NCBI GenBank assembly: GCA_963781805.1
Contig: CAWAHF010000004.1
Location: forward strand, 1,860,001 to 1,924,000
DNA length: 64,000 nucleotides
Source: JAFGPL01 sp963781805
GTDB taxonomy: Bacteria; Bacteroidota; Bacteroidia; Bacteroidales; UBA10428
Reading direction: 5' to 3'
Shown here piece by piece: positions 54,690-64,000 of this stretch (the first letter of the stretch is position 1; the number at the start of each line of letters is the position of its first letter). The notes below the pieces were generated by a model. It did not search any database, had not been told where the DNA came from, and saw only the letters and a list, made by a program, of their open reading frames with translations. A program made the translations under genes and the position numbers.

Positions 54690-55196
54690 TTATTTTAGGA
54701 TTATGGTTACGGTATAATTATTTATATCTTTAATAATAGTGGCTTCTATAATTTTGTTATTCTCAATTTCCCATCCCAGATTTATCGTATCACCATTTGA
54801 ATATTCTTTCGAAATATTACCAAAGCTTGAGATCATTTTATTTTTAAAATATTGAAAAAAGACAGGATTAAATTGCGGAATGGTTTCATTTTTACACTCA
54901 GCAATAAGAGAATAGTTCAATAATTTCAAAAAGTCCTGCCTAAAATCAGGATAATCTAAACTTGCTTTTACTCTTACATCCATATCTTTGGTTTTTACAT
55001 AAAACTCTTTTTCGAAAGAAAATACACAGTTCTCTATTTTGCCTCTTTTTGAATTGTCATACAACATGTTGGTTACTGTTTTTTTATCCCATGCAAGATT
55101 TATTTCCCAAAAGGGATCGACAAGTTCCTGTTTTTTGCAGGATAAAAGACTTAACAAACACACTCCTGCAATCACAGCTGTTAATTTTTTTTTCAT
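54690..55196 (-). CDS. Small lipoprotein downstream of susD
   Basis: A 168-residue lipoprotein (Cys20 in LLSLLSCKKQE). The mature part is beta-rich with short charged helices and no recognised family; ENCVFSFEKEFYVKTKDMDVRVKASLDY and the ending NNYTVTIILK are visible. It lies between susD and the HTCS gene on the same strand, with gaps of 96 and 70 bases. It could be a glycan-binding accessory (SGBP-like position) but is shorter than usual and without clear domains. Role inferred from position only. Confidence 0.55.
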   Translation of the reverse strand: MKKKLTAVIAGVCLLSLLSCKKQELVDPFWEINLAWDKKTVTNMLYDNSKRGKIENCVFSFEKEFYVKTKDMDVRVKASLDYPDFRQDFLKLLNYSLIAECKNETIPQFNPVFFQYFKNKMISSFGNISKEYSNGDTINLGWEIENNKIIEATIIKDINNYTVTIILK

Positions 55197-55292
55197 AATA
55201 ACGATTTATTCATATCACCTTATTTTAGGAGCACAAAGAATAGCGCCTGCCCGAGGACAAGCGCTTTCAATTAAATTATACTAAGCCGACAA

Positions 55293-57404
55293 TTAATTAT
55301 ATTCGGGATTTTGGTACATCCCTGCCTTGTTTCCATAATTTACATCTATAACCGACAGCGGAATAGGACGTAACCGGTGTTTTGAATAGTTAAAATTCGG
55401 AGCAGCAAGGATATTGTATTTCGTTACCCTGTCCCATTTTTTCAGCCGTTTTATCTCAAACCACCTGAACTCTTCAGTAAACAATTCCCTACCTCTTTCA
55501 TCAAGTATCCAGTCAATGGTGATCTCACCCGGTTCAACCTGCCATTTTACAGGAACATTCCCATTATTAAAAGCTCTTTTTCTAATAACATTGAAATGAT
55601 CTGCGGCTTCCTGAAGTTTCCCCTGATGAAATTCGGCTTCACCTGCAATCAGGAAGGCTTCAGCGTATCTAAAAAGGATGATATCACCAGGACCTCCTGT
55701 CGATCCGATAAAAGATGATACCTCTGCCTTCGAAAGTGCTGTCCCCTCTGTATTTCTTACCCAATACGATTGTTTAGTACACCCTATAGCAGCTGATTGC
55801 CAGTCAATCTGGGATCTTGGAAAAAACTCATCACCCGGCCGTGGGCCCCAGATTGTATCGCCTTTATAAAAAATCCTTTTTTTGAACCACTCTTCATAAT
55901 ATGGTATCCCCCACTTACTGTTACCAGTTGCGCCTGGATAATTTGTAATAATGGGTTGAACAAAAACCGAATCCAGCTCAACAATAAGGTAATCAGCTGT
56001 AAAATATTTATCTCCATCATTGCCCCAGGGTATAGGATCATTGGATACAATTGTTCCGGTTTTTCCCGTCCTGGTTGACGGGGGATCTGCTGTAGCAGTT
56101 CTCCAGCCGTATAACGAATCAACTCCTTCATAGGGATTTGAAAAGGTTCTGATATAAAGAAAATGGTTTTTTAATGCACCTTCATCATTAAAAAAGTATC
56201 GATACATGTACCCCCCTTCCTTACGGAGATCATAATTCTTTCCTCTTTGATAGTCCTGGTAATCCCAGATGTCATAACACATATAATCAGTCATTTTGAC
56301 TCTTCCCCAGGTCCTGCCCCCCTGGTAAAAATCCCTTGTTATTCCATTAGCTCTTGAAACATAGGGCATCCATATCAATCTGATGTAATTTCTTCCGTAG
56401 GCATCATCCTGCCCATTGAACGCAATTCTGAATATGGTTTCGGTATTTCCCTGTTCAGTCCCTTCAAAATCATTTTGAAATAAACAGGAATAATAATTCG
56501 GATGTCTTACCATATACTTTTGCTGCAATCCTTCCCGCATATTCGGAAAACCAGCCAGATTCCAGTCAACGGCACCGGCTAAAGTATCGTTATCATCTGC
56601 ATGCGGCCCTTCTTTTTGTGTAATCAGTTGAAAAGTTCCTGATTTAATGATATCCTCGCTAATACTTTCAGCCATTTGCCAGAATGGAGAATCAGATCCT
56701 GCTACTTCACCGGGAGTCTGGTAAATATCTCCTGCCGCGGCCATGTATACCTTTGCGAGAAGCATGCGACAGGCATTTTTGCTTACACGGGCATCTGATG
56801 TGTTTTCATCAAGAATATCTATGGCTTCGAGCAGATATTGCTCAATTACAGGTATAATCTCTTCAACAGGTGTACGTTCAAAATCATCCCGAGGACCATC
56901 CACCGGTTCTAATAACATCGGCACATTACCAAAATTCATGAAGAGTTCATAGTATGCCAGCGACCAGAAAAATTTTGCTTCCGACACAGCCTGCTGGGTA
57001 ACAGGATCATCAGCAATAGTTTCATTTTTTCCCGATTGAATAATCCGTGCTGCATTGTTTATAATTCTGTATTCAAAATTCCATAACCTGCTAATGGCTG
57101 CCGCTTCCTGATTCATCCGATTATCATAATAACAATATAATTCAGTAGGATCTTTTTGTTCATAGCGATACTCGTCATAGGTACCCAGATCTGTTCCAAC
57201 GTGTTCCCACGGCCCCCATGTATCTATGTTTCGTCCTCTGTCATACCATTCTTCAAATATGGCATTAACAGCTCCAAGCAAAATCTGTGGATCATTGGTG
57301 AATAATCCGTCAGTATTTACAAAATCACGCGGAACAATGTCAAGTTTATCCTGACAGCTTGATAATGCAATGATAAACAGTGTAATATAAATTAGTTTTT
57401 TCAT
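55293..57404 (-). CDS. susD: SusD/RagB-type outer-membrane glycan-binding lipoprotein
   Basis: A 703-residue surface lipoprotein with lipobox LSSCQD (Cys17). The TPR-rich SusD fold is visible through segments such as AISRLWNFEYRIINNAARII, VSEAKFFWSLAYYELFMNFGNVPML and RMLLAKVYMAAAGD; the end reads IDWILDERGRELFTEEFRWFEIKRLKKWDR, the RagB/SusD C-terminal signature. It is the lid of the SusC transporter and binds the oligosaccharide. Its start is 22 bases after the susC stop. Confidence 0.95.
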   Translation of the reverse strand: MKKLIYITLFIIALSSCQDKLDIVPRDFVNTDGLFTNDPQILLGAVNAIFEEWYDRGRNIDTWGPWEHVGTDLGTYDEYRYEQKDPTELYCYYDNRMNQEAAAISRLWNFEYRIINNAARIIQSGKNETIADDPVTQQAVSEAKFFWSLAYYELFMNFGNVPMLLEPVDGPRDDFERTPVEEIIPVIEQYLLEAIDILDENTSDARVSKNACRMLLAKVYMAAAGDIYQTPGEVAGSDSPFWQMAESISEDIIKSGTFQLITQKEGPHADDNDTLAGAVDWNLAGFPNMREGLQQKYMVRHPNYYSCLFQNDFEGTEQGNTETIFRIAFNGQDDAYGRNYIRLIWMPYVSRANGITRDFYQGGRTWGRVKMTDYMCYDIWDYQDYQRGKNYDLRKEGGYMYRYFFNDEGALKNHFLYIRTFSNPYEGVDSLYGWRTATADPPSTRTGKTGTIVSNDPIPWGNDGDKYFTADYLIVELDSVFVQPIITNYPGATGNSKWGIPYYEEWFKKRIFYKGDTIWGPRPGDEFFPRSQIDWQSAAIGCTKQSYWVRNTEGTALSKAEVSSFIGSTGGPGDIILFRYAEAFLIAGEAEFHQGKLQEAADHFNVIRKRAFNNGNVPVKWQVEPGEITIDWILDERGRELFTEEFRWFEIKRLKKWDRVTKYNILAAPNFNYSKHRLRPIPLSVIDVNYGNKAGMYQNPEYN

Positions 57405-57426
57405 AATTTCTTAATTAATGTTTAAA

Positions 57427-60400
57427 TTAAAATGTCACATTAAGGCCAAAAATGATATTTTTGATGGTTGGGTATCCCCGTAACCTGTCAATACGCGCAC
57501 CAGTCTGGTTTCCGGTATATTCAAATGCCGGATCATACCCTAAATAATCGGTAAATGTGAACAGGTTCTGACCTGTTGCATATATTCTAACCCTGCTGAT
57601 TCCGGCTTTGGTAAGAAATGGGTTAGATAAACTATAACCAAGCGTCACATCCTGTAACCTCGTATAGGATCCATCCACATAATAAGATAAGTATCCGTAC
57701 TGGTTCCCGATTCTTCCCAAATTCCTTGGCCAGCTTGGCCTCCCATATTGTGTGCTTGGATTTTCATCCGTATAATACGGGATGTCCATAGAATGCGGCC
57801 TGTCTGCGACATTTATAGGTATCCTGCGTGTTGTCCCGTGAACATGGTTGATAAATACAGAAAAGTCGATTTTTTTATAGTGGAGTGATACACCAAAACT
57901 ACCGTACCATGTCGGATGTATCTGACCGATAATTCGCCAGTCTGCATCAGTAATGGCACTGTCAGGTATATCGGTTCGTACCTGGGTACCATCTTCAAGT
58001 ACTTCATAGCTTCCGAGATCCCTGACCTTAGCCTCTCCAGGTATTAATTCGGGCATAGCAACAGGGGGTTCCTCTCCATCCTGCAATATCCCATCGAACA
58101 CATAATCATAAACCACCCCTACCGGTTCTCCTATAAATAACCTGTCGGCTACATCATCTGTTTTGGTTCCGTCAAGATCAAGAATTTTGTTCTTATTGGT
58201 TGAAAAAGTTGCATAGACTTTCAACGTCAGGTTTGATTTATTAAAAATAAGTCCGTTCAACGATATTTCCAGGCCTCTGTTTTCAAGGCTACCTATATTG
58301 TTCCTGATAGAAGTAAAACCTGTTACAGGGCTTATTGCCTGGTCCCAGAGAAGGTCAGTAGTAAGTGTTTTATAAATTTCAACAGTTCCGGCCAGCCTGT
58401 TATTAAGCAATTGAAAATCCAGGCCTGAATTAATTTCAGTGGATATTTCCCATCTCAGATCTTTATTGGCAAGCGATGTTTGCACCAAACCTTCAACAAT
58501 CGATCCCTGTCCGTCCTGTCCGGTGGTATAGTATACTTTTGTACCTGTATTAAACCGGTCCCTGTAATTAATGGCCTGGTTTCCTGTTTTAGCCCAGGAT
58601 AATCTTAGTTTTAAGTTATTTATAGCATTGATACCCTGTAAAAATTTTTCTTCGCTGATAATCCAACCCAATGAAATCCCGGGAAATACTGCGTTACGGT
58701 TTTCTTTACTGAATTTGGAGGACTGGTCATTCCTGACTGATAGTTGCAGCAGATATTTACCGTAGTAATTATAGTTTAACCTCCCAATATAAGAAACGAG
58801 AAACGTTTTTTCCTCTTCACTGTTAAGATCTCTGAAGTCTACCTGGCCATATTGCAGTGCAGTCCATCGGTAGTAATCGCTTCCAAAATTGCGTGCATAA
58901 GCCCACAGTCTGTCCCTTTTATATTCCTCTGTTGTAAAGACAAATGTTCCTGTAAGCGTATGCCGGCCAAATGATCTATTATAGGATAGCAGGTGTTCAA
59001 AGTTGAGATTGGTTCTGTCCTCATAGGTTATCGATGCATTCTCTGCTTTATCAAATGCCAACACCTGCCGCGTATTTAACGGCACAAATTGATCTCTTTT
59101 TAAATTGTCCAGAACCGTATTGACAGTGAACTGGTATGTTAATCCGGCCAAAGGTGTTAGTTCAATAAAGGTGCTGTTCAATAATTTGTCCCGCTGGTTT
59201 TTATCAATAATCTCAATTTCAGTGAACGGGTTGGCAATATATTCATCAGGATACATCGGATAAAGCGTATATTCACCCGGATTCTCTTCGTCTTCATATT
59301 TTTTACCCAAAGAGCTCAACTGGTAAGTATAGATAAAGATATCATCCGGAACTTGATTTTGTATTGATCTTGAATACATTATATTCGTTCCTATCTTTAT
59401 CCAATTATTGAATTTGCTTGAAATGTTAGCACGGACAGAGTTACGGCTAAAATCGGAATTATAAATTACCCCGGTTTGATCAACAGTGCTGGCTGATAAA
59501 TAATATTGTGTTTTTTCATCCCCTCCCGATAAGGTCAGGTTATGACTTTGAATCGGAGCCTTTCTGGTAACTTCATCCAGCCAGTTGTACGATTTTCCCA
59601 TGTTATACATCTCCAGTTCATTTCCGGCCAGGATTTTATCTATTGGGATGGTGAGTGAACTGTCATAGCTCATAAATGAATCATCAAACACCGATGAATT
59701 CTCCATACGATAAATTTCTCTTTTCTTGGCAACGTATTCTTCTGCTGATAATACATCTACCTTGTTCGCCACATAAGAAAAGCCATAGTAGCCATTGTAA
59801 TTAACGGTGATTTTGCCTGATTTTCCTCTTTTGGTGGTCACAATAATAACCCCTCTCGAAGCCCTGGAGCCGTAAATAGATGTGGCAGAAGCATCTTTCA
59901 AGACCTGGATTTTATCAATATCTCCGGGATGAATATCATCAAGAGACCCACCGGGGATACCATCGATAACAATCAACGGATTATTAGATCCAAGGATTGA
60001 TTTTACTCCTCTTATCAAAATATCCGAGCCGCTTCCGGGCGTCCCGAATGGGGTATTGATGCTTAGTCCGGGAACTGAACCCTGCAGGGCACTTGTCAGG
60101 TTGAAGGCAGGAATGTCTCTCAGTCTTTCTTCATCAACTGTCGATATGGCTCCTGTCAGGTCTCTTTTTTTCTGGGTGCCATAACCTACTACAACAATTT
60201 CATCAAGATTTGCAATATCATTAATCAAAACCACCTCTAAATGGCTCTGACCGTTAAGAGGTACCTCTTCGGACAGATACCCGATATAAGAAATTAGCAA
60301 GGTATCATTCAAATCGGGAACATCGATTGTGAATTTGCCATTTAAGTCTGTCACCGTACCCTTGTTGGTTCCTTTTAATGCAATAGTTGCTCCAATCATG

Positions 60401-60549
60401 GGTTGATCTTTAGTGTCTTTAATCAAGCCACTCACTTTGTTCTGTGCAAAAACAAAAACAGAATAAAAAAGCAGTAGCATCGCAATTGTTCCGGTTCTGA
60501 TAGTTTTTGCAATTAGATCATTTTTTAGTTTTATTATAAATAATTTCAT
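57427..60549 (-). CDS. susC: SusC/RagA-type TonB-dependent outer-membrane receptor
   Basis: A 1040-residue TonB-dependent transporter. After the signal peptide comes a carboxypeptidase-like regulatory domain (GLIKDTKDQPMIGATIALKG), then the junction NLDEIVVVGYGTQKKRDLTGAIS with the SusC plug signature, the plug domain (PGSGSDILIRGVKS, IQVLKDASATSIYGSRASRGV) and the 22-stranded barrel ending KNIIFGLNVTF. Operon with susD. It imports oligosaccharides, here probably from pectin/rhamnogalacturonan. Confidence 0.96.
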   Translation of the reverse strand: MKLFIIKLKNDLIAKTIRTGTIAMLLLFYSVFVFAQNKVSGLIKDTKDQPMIGATIALKGTNKGTVTDLNGKFTIDVPDLNDTLLISYIGYLSEEVPLNGQSHLEVVLINDIANLDEIVVVGYGTQKKRDLTGAISTVDEERLRDIPAFNLTSALQGSVPGLSINTPFGTPGSGSDILIRGVKSILGSNNPLIVIDGIPGGSLDDIHPGDIDKIQVLKDASATSIYGSRASRGVIIVTTKRGKSGKITVNYNGYYGFSYVANKVDVLSAEEYVAKKREIYRMENSSVFDDSFMSYDSSLTIPIDKILAGNELEMYNMGKSYNWLDEVTRKAPIQSHNLTLSGGDEKTQYYLSASTVDQTGVIYNSDFSRNSVRANISSKFNNWIKIGTNIMYSRSIQNQVPDDIFIYTYQLSSLGKKYEDEENPGEYTLYPMYPDEYIANPFTEIEIIDKNQRDKLLNSTFIELTPLAGLTYQFTVNTVLDNLKRDQFVPLNTRQVLAFDKAENASITYEDRTNLNFEHLLSYNRSFGRHTLTGTFVFTTEEYKRDRLWAYARNFGSDYYRWTALQYGQVDFRDLNSEEEKTFLVSYIGRLNYNYYGKYLLQLSVRNDQSSKFSKENRNAVFPGISLGWIISEEKFLQGINAINNLKLRLSWAKTGNQAINYRDRFNTGTKVYYTTGQDGQGSIVEGLVQTSLANKDLRWEISTEINSGLDFQLLNNRLAGTVEIYKTLTTDLLWDQAISPVTGFTSIRNNIGSLENRGLEISLNGLIFNKSNLTLKVYATFSTNKNKILDLDGTKTDDVADRLFIGEPVGVVYDYVFDGILQDGEEPPVAMPELIPGEAKVRDLGSYEVLEDGTQVRTDIPDSAITDADWRIIGQIHPTWYGSFGVSLHYKKIDFSVFINHVHGTTRRIPINVADRPHSMDIPYYTDENPSTQYGRPSWPRNLGRIGNQYGYLSYYVDGSYTRLQDVTLGYSLSNPFLTKAGISRVRIYATGQNLFTFTDYLGYDPAFEYTGNQTGARIDRLRGYPTIKNIIFGLNVTF

Positions 60550-61251
60550 ACATAATAGTTTTTAGTTTTACGCAAATTAAAGATTTGATAAATTGATGCT
60601 TTGTGGAATATATGAAAATTTGAAAATAGGGGAGAATTGTTAAGATAGAGGTAATTTCTTCCGAATAACGGCTAATTTTCCGTATTCAATTTCAAATCAT
60701 GAAAAGTATATCGTACCCATTTCAGAAAATTCTTTATATATTGATAAGACATTAGTACTTCCAATGAATACAGCTAGCACTAGCAAATAAATTTTTTCGG
60801 CAGTAAATTAATGCTCTTTATAAATTTATTTTTATAGACTTAGTAAGATTCCAGAAAGTCTGAATATTTAATTCAATTAATCTGTTGTATAAAATGCTGT
60901 TTTTAATTTAGTTGCGGAACTTCGTTTACTAAATATGCAGGCAAATCAAAATTTCTCCCTATATTGAAGTCAGACTCTATAACAAATTTTTACTCTTACT
61001 TTATATTTTTGAATAGTTAAATTGGATTTTTTTTCCTTGACAGAACTTGGTTAACGGAATATAATTTACTTTCTACTTATATTCTGATCCGCTTGGACAT
61101 TCCCTTTGGAAACAAAATACTTACAGAAATAAAAACAACTCGATGCCTCTAATATTTCTTTTTAACCCGTTCCGATGGGAAATGAAATTAATTAACAGCC
61201 AACTTAAACAACAATAAGATTTTGTGGGAAATTGATGATGAAAAATATCAA
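60550..61251. other. Intergenic region upstream of susC
   Basis: About 700 AT-rich bases with no gene seen. It should contain the susC promoter and the binding site of the HTCS regulator; I could not identify the site. The right part is the downstream region of murA; no clear terminator was found. Confidence 0.4.
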
Positions 61252-62556
61252 CTAGATCCGTTGTATCTCCGCACCAATCGCATTCAGTCTTTTATCAATA
61301 TCCTGGTACCCGCGGTCAATTTGTTCAATATTGTGTATAACACTTGTCCCATCTGCTGACAGTGCAGCAATAAGAAGAGCCACTCCTGCACGAATATCGG
61401 GAGATATCATAACAGTAGGCCTTAATCTAAAATGGTTGTCAAGTCCGATAACTGTTGCCCTGTGAGGATCACAAAGAATAATCTGTGCTCCCATATCAAT
61501 AAGCTTATCTACAAAAAACAACCTGCTTTCAAACATTTTCTGATGGATTAATATGCTACCTCTTGCCTGAGTTGCTACGACAAGAATCACACTGAGTAAA
61601 TCGGGAGTAAGTCCGGGCCAGGGAGCATCGTCGATCGTCATAATTGACCCATCCATAAATGTTTCAATTTCATAATGATCCTGGGAAGGAATGAAGATAT
61701 CATCATCTCGTAATTCAAACTGGATTCCAAGTCTTTTAAACGACTTAGGGATAATTCCAAGATTCCCGAATGAAACATTCTTAATTGTAATTTCAGATTT
61801 GGTAAGGGCGGCAAGACCAATAAAACTACCTACTTCAATCATATCGGGCAACAATGTATGTTCACATCCCTTGAGGTAATCAACCCCATCAATATAAATC
61901 ATATTTGATCCAATACCCGTTATTTTTGCCCCCATGCAGTTCAACATTTTACAAAGCTGCTGAACATATGGCTCGCAAGCTGCATTGTATATGGTTGTTT
62001 TGCCCTTTGCAAAAACGGCTGCCATAATAACATTGGCAGTACCTGTAACCGAAGCCTCTTCTAAAAGCATATAACTCCCATGCAGCTGTTCTGCTTCCAC
62101 ACTATAAAAATTATCATGCAGATCAAAATCAAATTTTGCACCAAGGCTTATCAAGCCGTTAAAATGTGTATCAAGTCTTCTTCTGCCAATTTTATCGCCA
62201 CCCGGTTTTGGAATAAATCCCTTCTTAAACCTGGCAAGCAATGGTCCGATAATCATTACAGATCCACGCAGACTTGCACTACGTTGACGAAATTCATCTG
62301 ATAGCAAAAAATCGGTATTGACATTTGCAGCACAAAAGGTATATCGTGTCGGGGAGGTTTTAATCACCTCCACACCCATCGATTTGATCAGATCGATAAG
62401 GTTCCGGATATCGAGAATATCCGGGATGTTATTAATGGTAACTTTTTCGGGAGTAAGCAATGTGGCACATATTACCTGAAGAGCCTCGTTTTTAGCGCCC
62501 TGTGGAACCAGTTCGCCTTTCAGGTGTTTGCCACCGTTTATCTTGAATGAACTCAT
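61252..62556 (-). CDS. murA: UDP-N-acetylglucosamine 1-carboxyvinyltransferase MurA
   Basis: A 434-residue enzyme of the first committed step of peptidoglycan synthesis. Lys22-Asn23 (GAKNEAL) bind phosphoenolpyruvate and substrate; ARFKKGFIPKPGGDKIGRRRLDTHF is the flexible loop. The residue that is Cys115 in E. coli MurA is Asp121 here (PGGD for PGGC); the same change is known from naturally fosfomycin-resistant MurA enzymes (mycobacteria, chlamydiae). SVTGTANVIMAA, DMIEVGSF, and GYQDIDKRL near the end are further family motifs. It is followed on the minus strand by the AT-rich region upstream of susC. Confidence 0.96.
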   Translation of the reverse strand: MSSFKINGGKHLKGELVPQGAKNEALQVICATLLTPEKVTINNIPDILDIRNLIDLIKSMGVEVIKTSPTRYTFCAANVNTDFLLSDEFRQRSASLRGSVMIIGPLLARFKKGFIPKPGGDKIGRRRLDTHFNGLISLGAKFDFDLHDNFYSVEAEQLHGSYMLLEEASVTGTANVIMAAVFAKGKTTIYNAACEPYVQQLCKMLNCMGAKITGIGSNMIYIDGVDYLKGCEHTLLPDMIEVGSFIGLAALTKSEITIKNVSFGNLGIIPKSFKRLGIQFELRDDDIFIPSQDHYEIETFMDGSIMTIDDAPWPGLTPDLLSVILVVATQARGSILIHQKMFESRLFFVDKLIDMGAQIILCDPHRATVIGLDNHFRLRPTVMISPDIRAGVALLIAALSADGTSVIHNIEQIDRGYQDIDKRLNAIGAEIQRI

Positions 62557-62582
62557 TTCTTAAGAAAGAGGCAATTGAAAAA

Positions 62583-63173
62583 TTACTTTTTCCTTTGAAT
62601 TTTTTTTCTTTTGTTCTTGAATATTTCTCTCGCATCATTAAGTCTGGTTCCTTCCGGCATCTGAAGTTGTCCCCCGGAGAGTGAAGCCAAATCTTTAAGT
62701 ATAACTGTATCATCTACGGCATCCTTATTCCAGGTGAGGTAAGATTTCTTCATATGATTGGCAATAATCTTTGTAAGTTCCTCACGTTCATTACCTTCAG
62801 GCATTTTGATGGCTTCTGCAATCATTAATTCAATGATGCGGCCGTAATGTTTATATCGTATCGAATTTAACTTATAATGTAAAATTTTGGGTTTTTCGGA
62901 AAAAATTATAGGAGTAAGCATTTCATAAGGTGCATCAATATCAATCTTGAAATGCGACATAATGGCCAGATGATCCCACAACTTATGTTTAAAATCACTG
63001 ATATCCCTGAGATGAGGATTCATACTCCCCATAATGGTAATGATAGCTTTTGCCAAACGGTTCCTTTCTTCCTTATCTTCCACCGTTAAAATATGTTCAA
63101 CCATCCGTTGAATATTCCTGCCATATTCGGGAAGTACCAGCCTGTTTCTTTGTGTATTGTAATCGTAACTCAT
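62583..63173 (-). CDS. DUF4290 family protein
   Basis: A 196-residue cytosolic protein with the family pattern YGRNIQRMVEHILTVEDKEERNRLA, KHKLWDHLAIMSHF and a Lys-rich C-terminus (FKNKRKKIQRKK). DUF4290 proteins are conserved in Bacteroidota and often lie directly before murA, as here (26 bases). Function unknown; synteny with murA suggests a link with cell-envelope growth. Mostly helical. Confidence 0.9.
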   Translation of the reverse strand: MSYDYNTQRNRLVLPEYGRNIQRMVEHILTVEDKEERNRLAKAIITIMGSMNPHLRDISDFKHKLWDHLAIMSHFKIDIDAPYEMLTPIIFSEKPKILHYKLNSIRYKHYGRIIELMIAEAIKMPEGNEREELTKIIANHMKKSYLTWNKDAVDDTVILKDLASLSGGQLQMPEGTRLNDAREIFKNKRKKIQRKK

Positions 63174-63275
63174 GAATTAAATTTTGTACAAAACTAAATG
63201 AAAATTAATTAGCAATCAAGATATTCCGGCAAATAATTCGGGACAATTTATGTATGACTTTAAACAACTGGTAAA

Positions 63276-64000
63276 TTATTCGGCTTTGTTATTCGGTCCT
63301 GCATCTCCAAAAATACGGTGTACGTAGTTACGAAAAAAATGTACAGGAATACATGCAGGTATGGCCGCTTCTTCTATATTAAGTCTGTCGCCGTTATGAC
63401 TTATATCAAAGGAGAAAATATAAGGTGCATTTTTACTAAACCCGAATTTTCCAAATCTCAAATCGTTTAAAATAAGCTCTCCATTTTCAATTTCAACTGA
63501 ATAATAGCCTTTTGTAAACCGTATCAACTCTTTTATTCGTTTATCTTTCAATAAATGTGCTATCAGGTATTCATTTCTGTCGACGTTATAAAAGGCAATT
63601 TTTCCAGGTTTATCAAACATTGAGTAGATTCCCACAAAATATCCATCGGAATGAGTAGCAATTCCCATCCATAAAAAATTGGATAATGGTAGAGGAACTG
63701 TTTTCAATTGAGTGAATTCTATGTTTTGCTCCGAGAGCTGATTTTTAAATTCCTGTTGAATATTAAATTTGTTTCCAATTGTAAAAATCAGGTATAACAC
63801 TCCAAAAATTAAAGCAGTTAGATTAATTATTCTGCGTACATGGGAGGTACGGTTAAATATCATAAAACACATTAAACCTATAAAAAGGGGTACTGTAAGA
63901 AACGGATCAATAATGGCGAGGGTGCTCCATTCAACCCTGAAATGAGAGAAAGGCTCAAAAAGTCCCGTACCGTATGTTGTAAACAGATCAATAAATATGT
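63276..64000 (-). CDS. Membrane-bound metal-dependent hydrolase (YdjM/DUF457-like), partial
   Basis: The frame stays open beyond the internal Met at 63872 to the right edge of the window, so the N-terminus lies outside. The extra part encodes IDLFTTYGTGLFEPFSHFR, then EWSTLAIIDPFLT, typical of the YdjM/LexA-regulated membrane hydrolase family (metal-binding His/Asp residues in the part near the window edge). A transmembrane segment follows (INLTALIFGVLYLIFTI). The C-terminal part (about 160 residues) is beta-rich. Substrate unknown. Confidence 0.8.
   Translation of the reverse strand, partial: IFIDLFTTYGTGLFEPFSHFRVEWSTLAIIDPFLTVPLFIGLMCFMIFNRTSHVRRIINLTALIFGVLYLIFTIGNKFNIQQEFKNQLSEQNIEFTQLKTVPLPLSNFLWMGIATHSDGYFVGIYSMFDKPGKIAFYNVDRNEYLIAHLLKDKRIKELIRFTKGYYSVEIENGELILNDLRFGKFGFSKNAPYIFSFDISHNGDRLNIEEAAIPACIPVHFFRNYVHRIFGDAGPNNKAE

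Overview
The window is a chromosomal segment of a Bacteroidota bacterium, probably class Bacteroidia near Bacteroidales/Marinilabiliales. Pointers are a SusC/SusD pair, a hybrid two-component sensor (HTCS) with an AraC output domain, several secreted proteins ending in type IX secretion (T9SS) sorting domains, lipoproteins with short signal peptides, HU-like DNA-binding proteins, a DUF4290 gene beside murA, and an AT-rich sequence without obvious Shine-Dalgarno sites. Layout: 1-6.6 kb holds ordinary genes (end of a DUF885 protein, STAS protein, propeller lipoprotein, flavin monooxygenase, secreted serine hydrolase, DUF4139/MuiA protein). From 6.7 to 23.0 kb lies a CRISPR-Cas locus read entirely on the minus strand: cas6, a RAYT transposase module, two HU-like genes, the effector genes cas10d-csc2-csc1-cas3' (type I-D), a probable remnant of an older cas3, cas4, three non-cas genes including a SWIM zinc-finger gene, cas1, cas2, a leader, and a 23-repeat array with 22 spacers. 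Palindromic REP-like repeats sit at most gene borders of this locus but are absent from the I-D effector block. I read the locus as a mosaic: an AT-rich I-D effector cassette placed into an older, probably I-B-like locus, with a RAYT and its REPs spreading through the rest. From 23.2 to 37.7 kb: GrpB-like protein, C69 dipeptidase, outer-membrane barrel, MsrB-MsrA lipoprotein, an OmpR-type two-component pair, then an NtrB/NtrC-type pair facing a serine hydrolase and a MacB-like ABC permease with a possible sigma-54 promoter between them. From 37.7 to 60.5 kb is a pectin/rhamnogalacturonan utilisation region: PL9-like lyase, (rlmD in between), a duplicated-domain T9SS protein, PL11 rhamnogalacturonan lyase, GH3 glycosidase, HTCS regulator, small lipoprotein, SusD and SusC. 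The window ends with murA (Asp in place of the fosfomycin-reactive Cys), a DUF4290 gene and the start-truncated end of a membrane metal-dependent hydrolase gene. No rRNA or tRNA genes were recognised.
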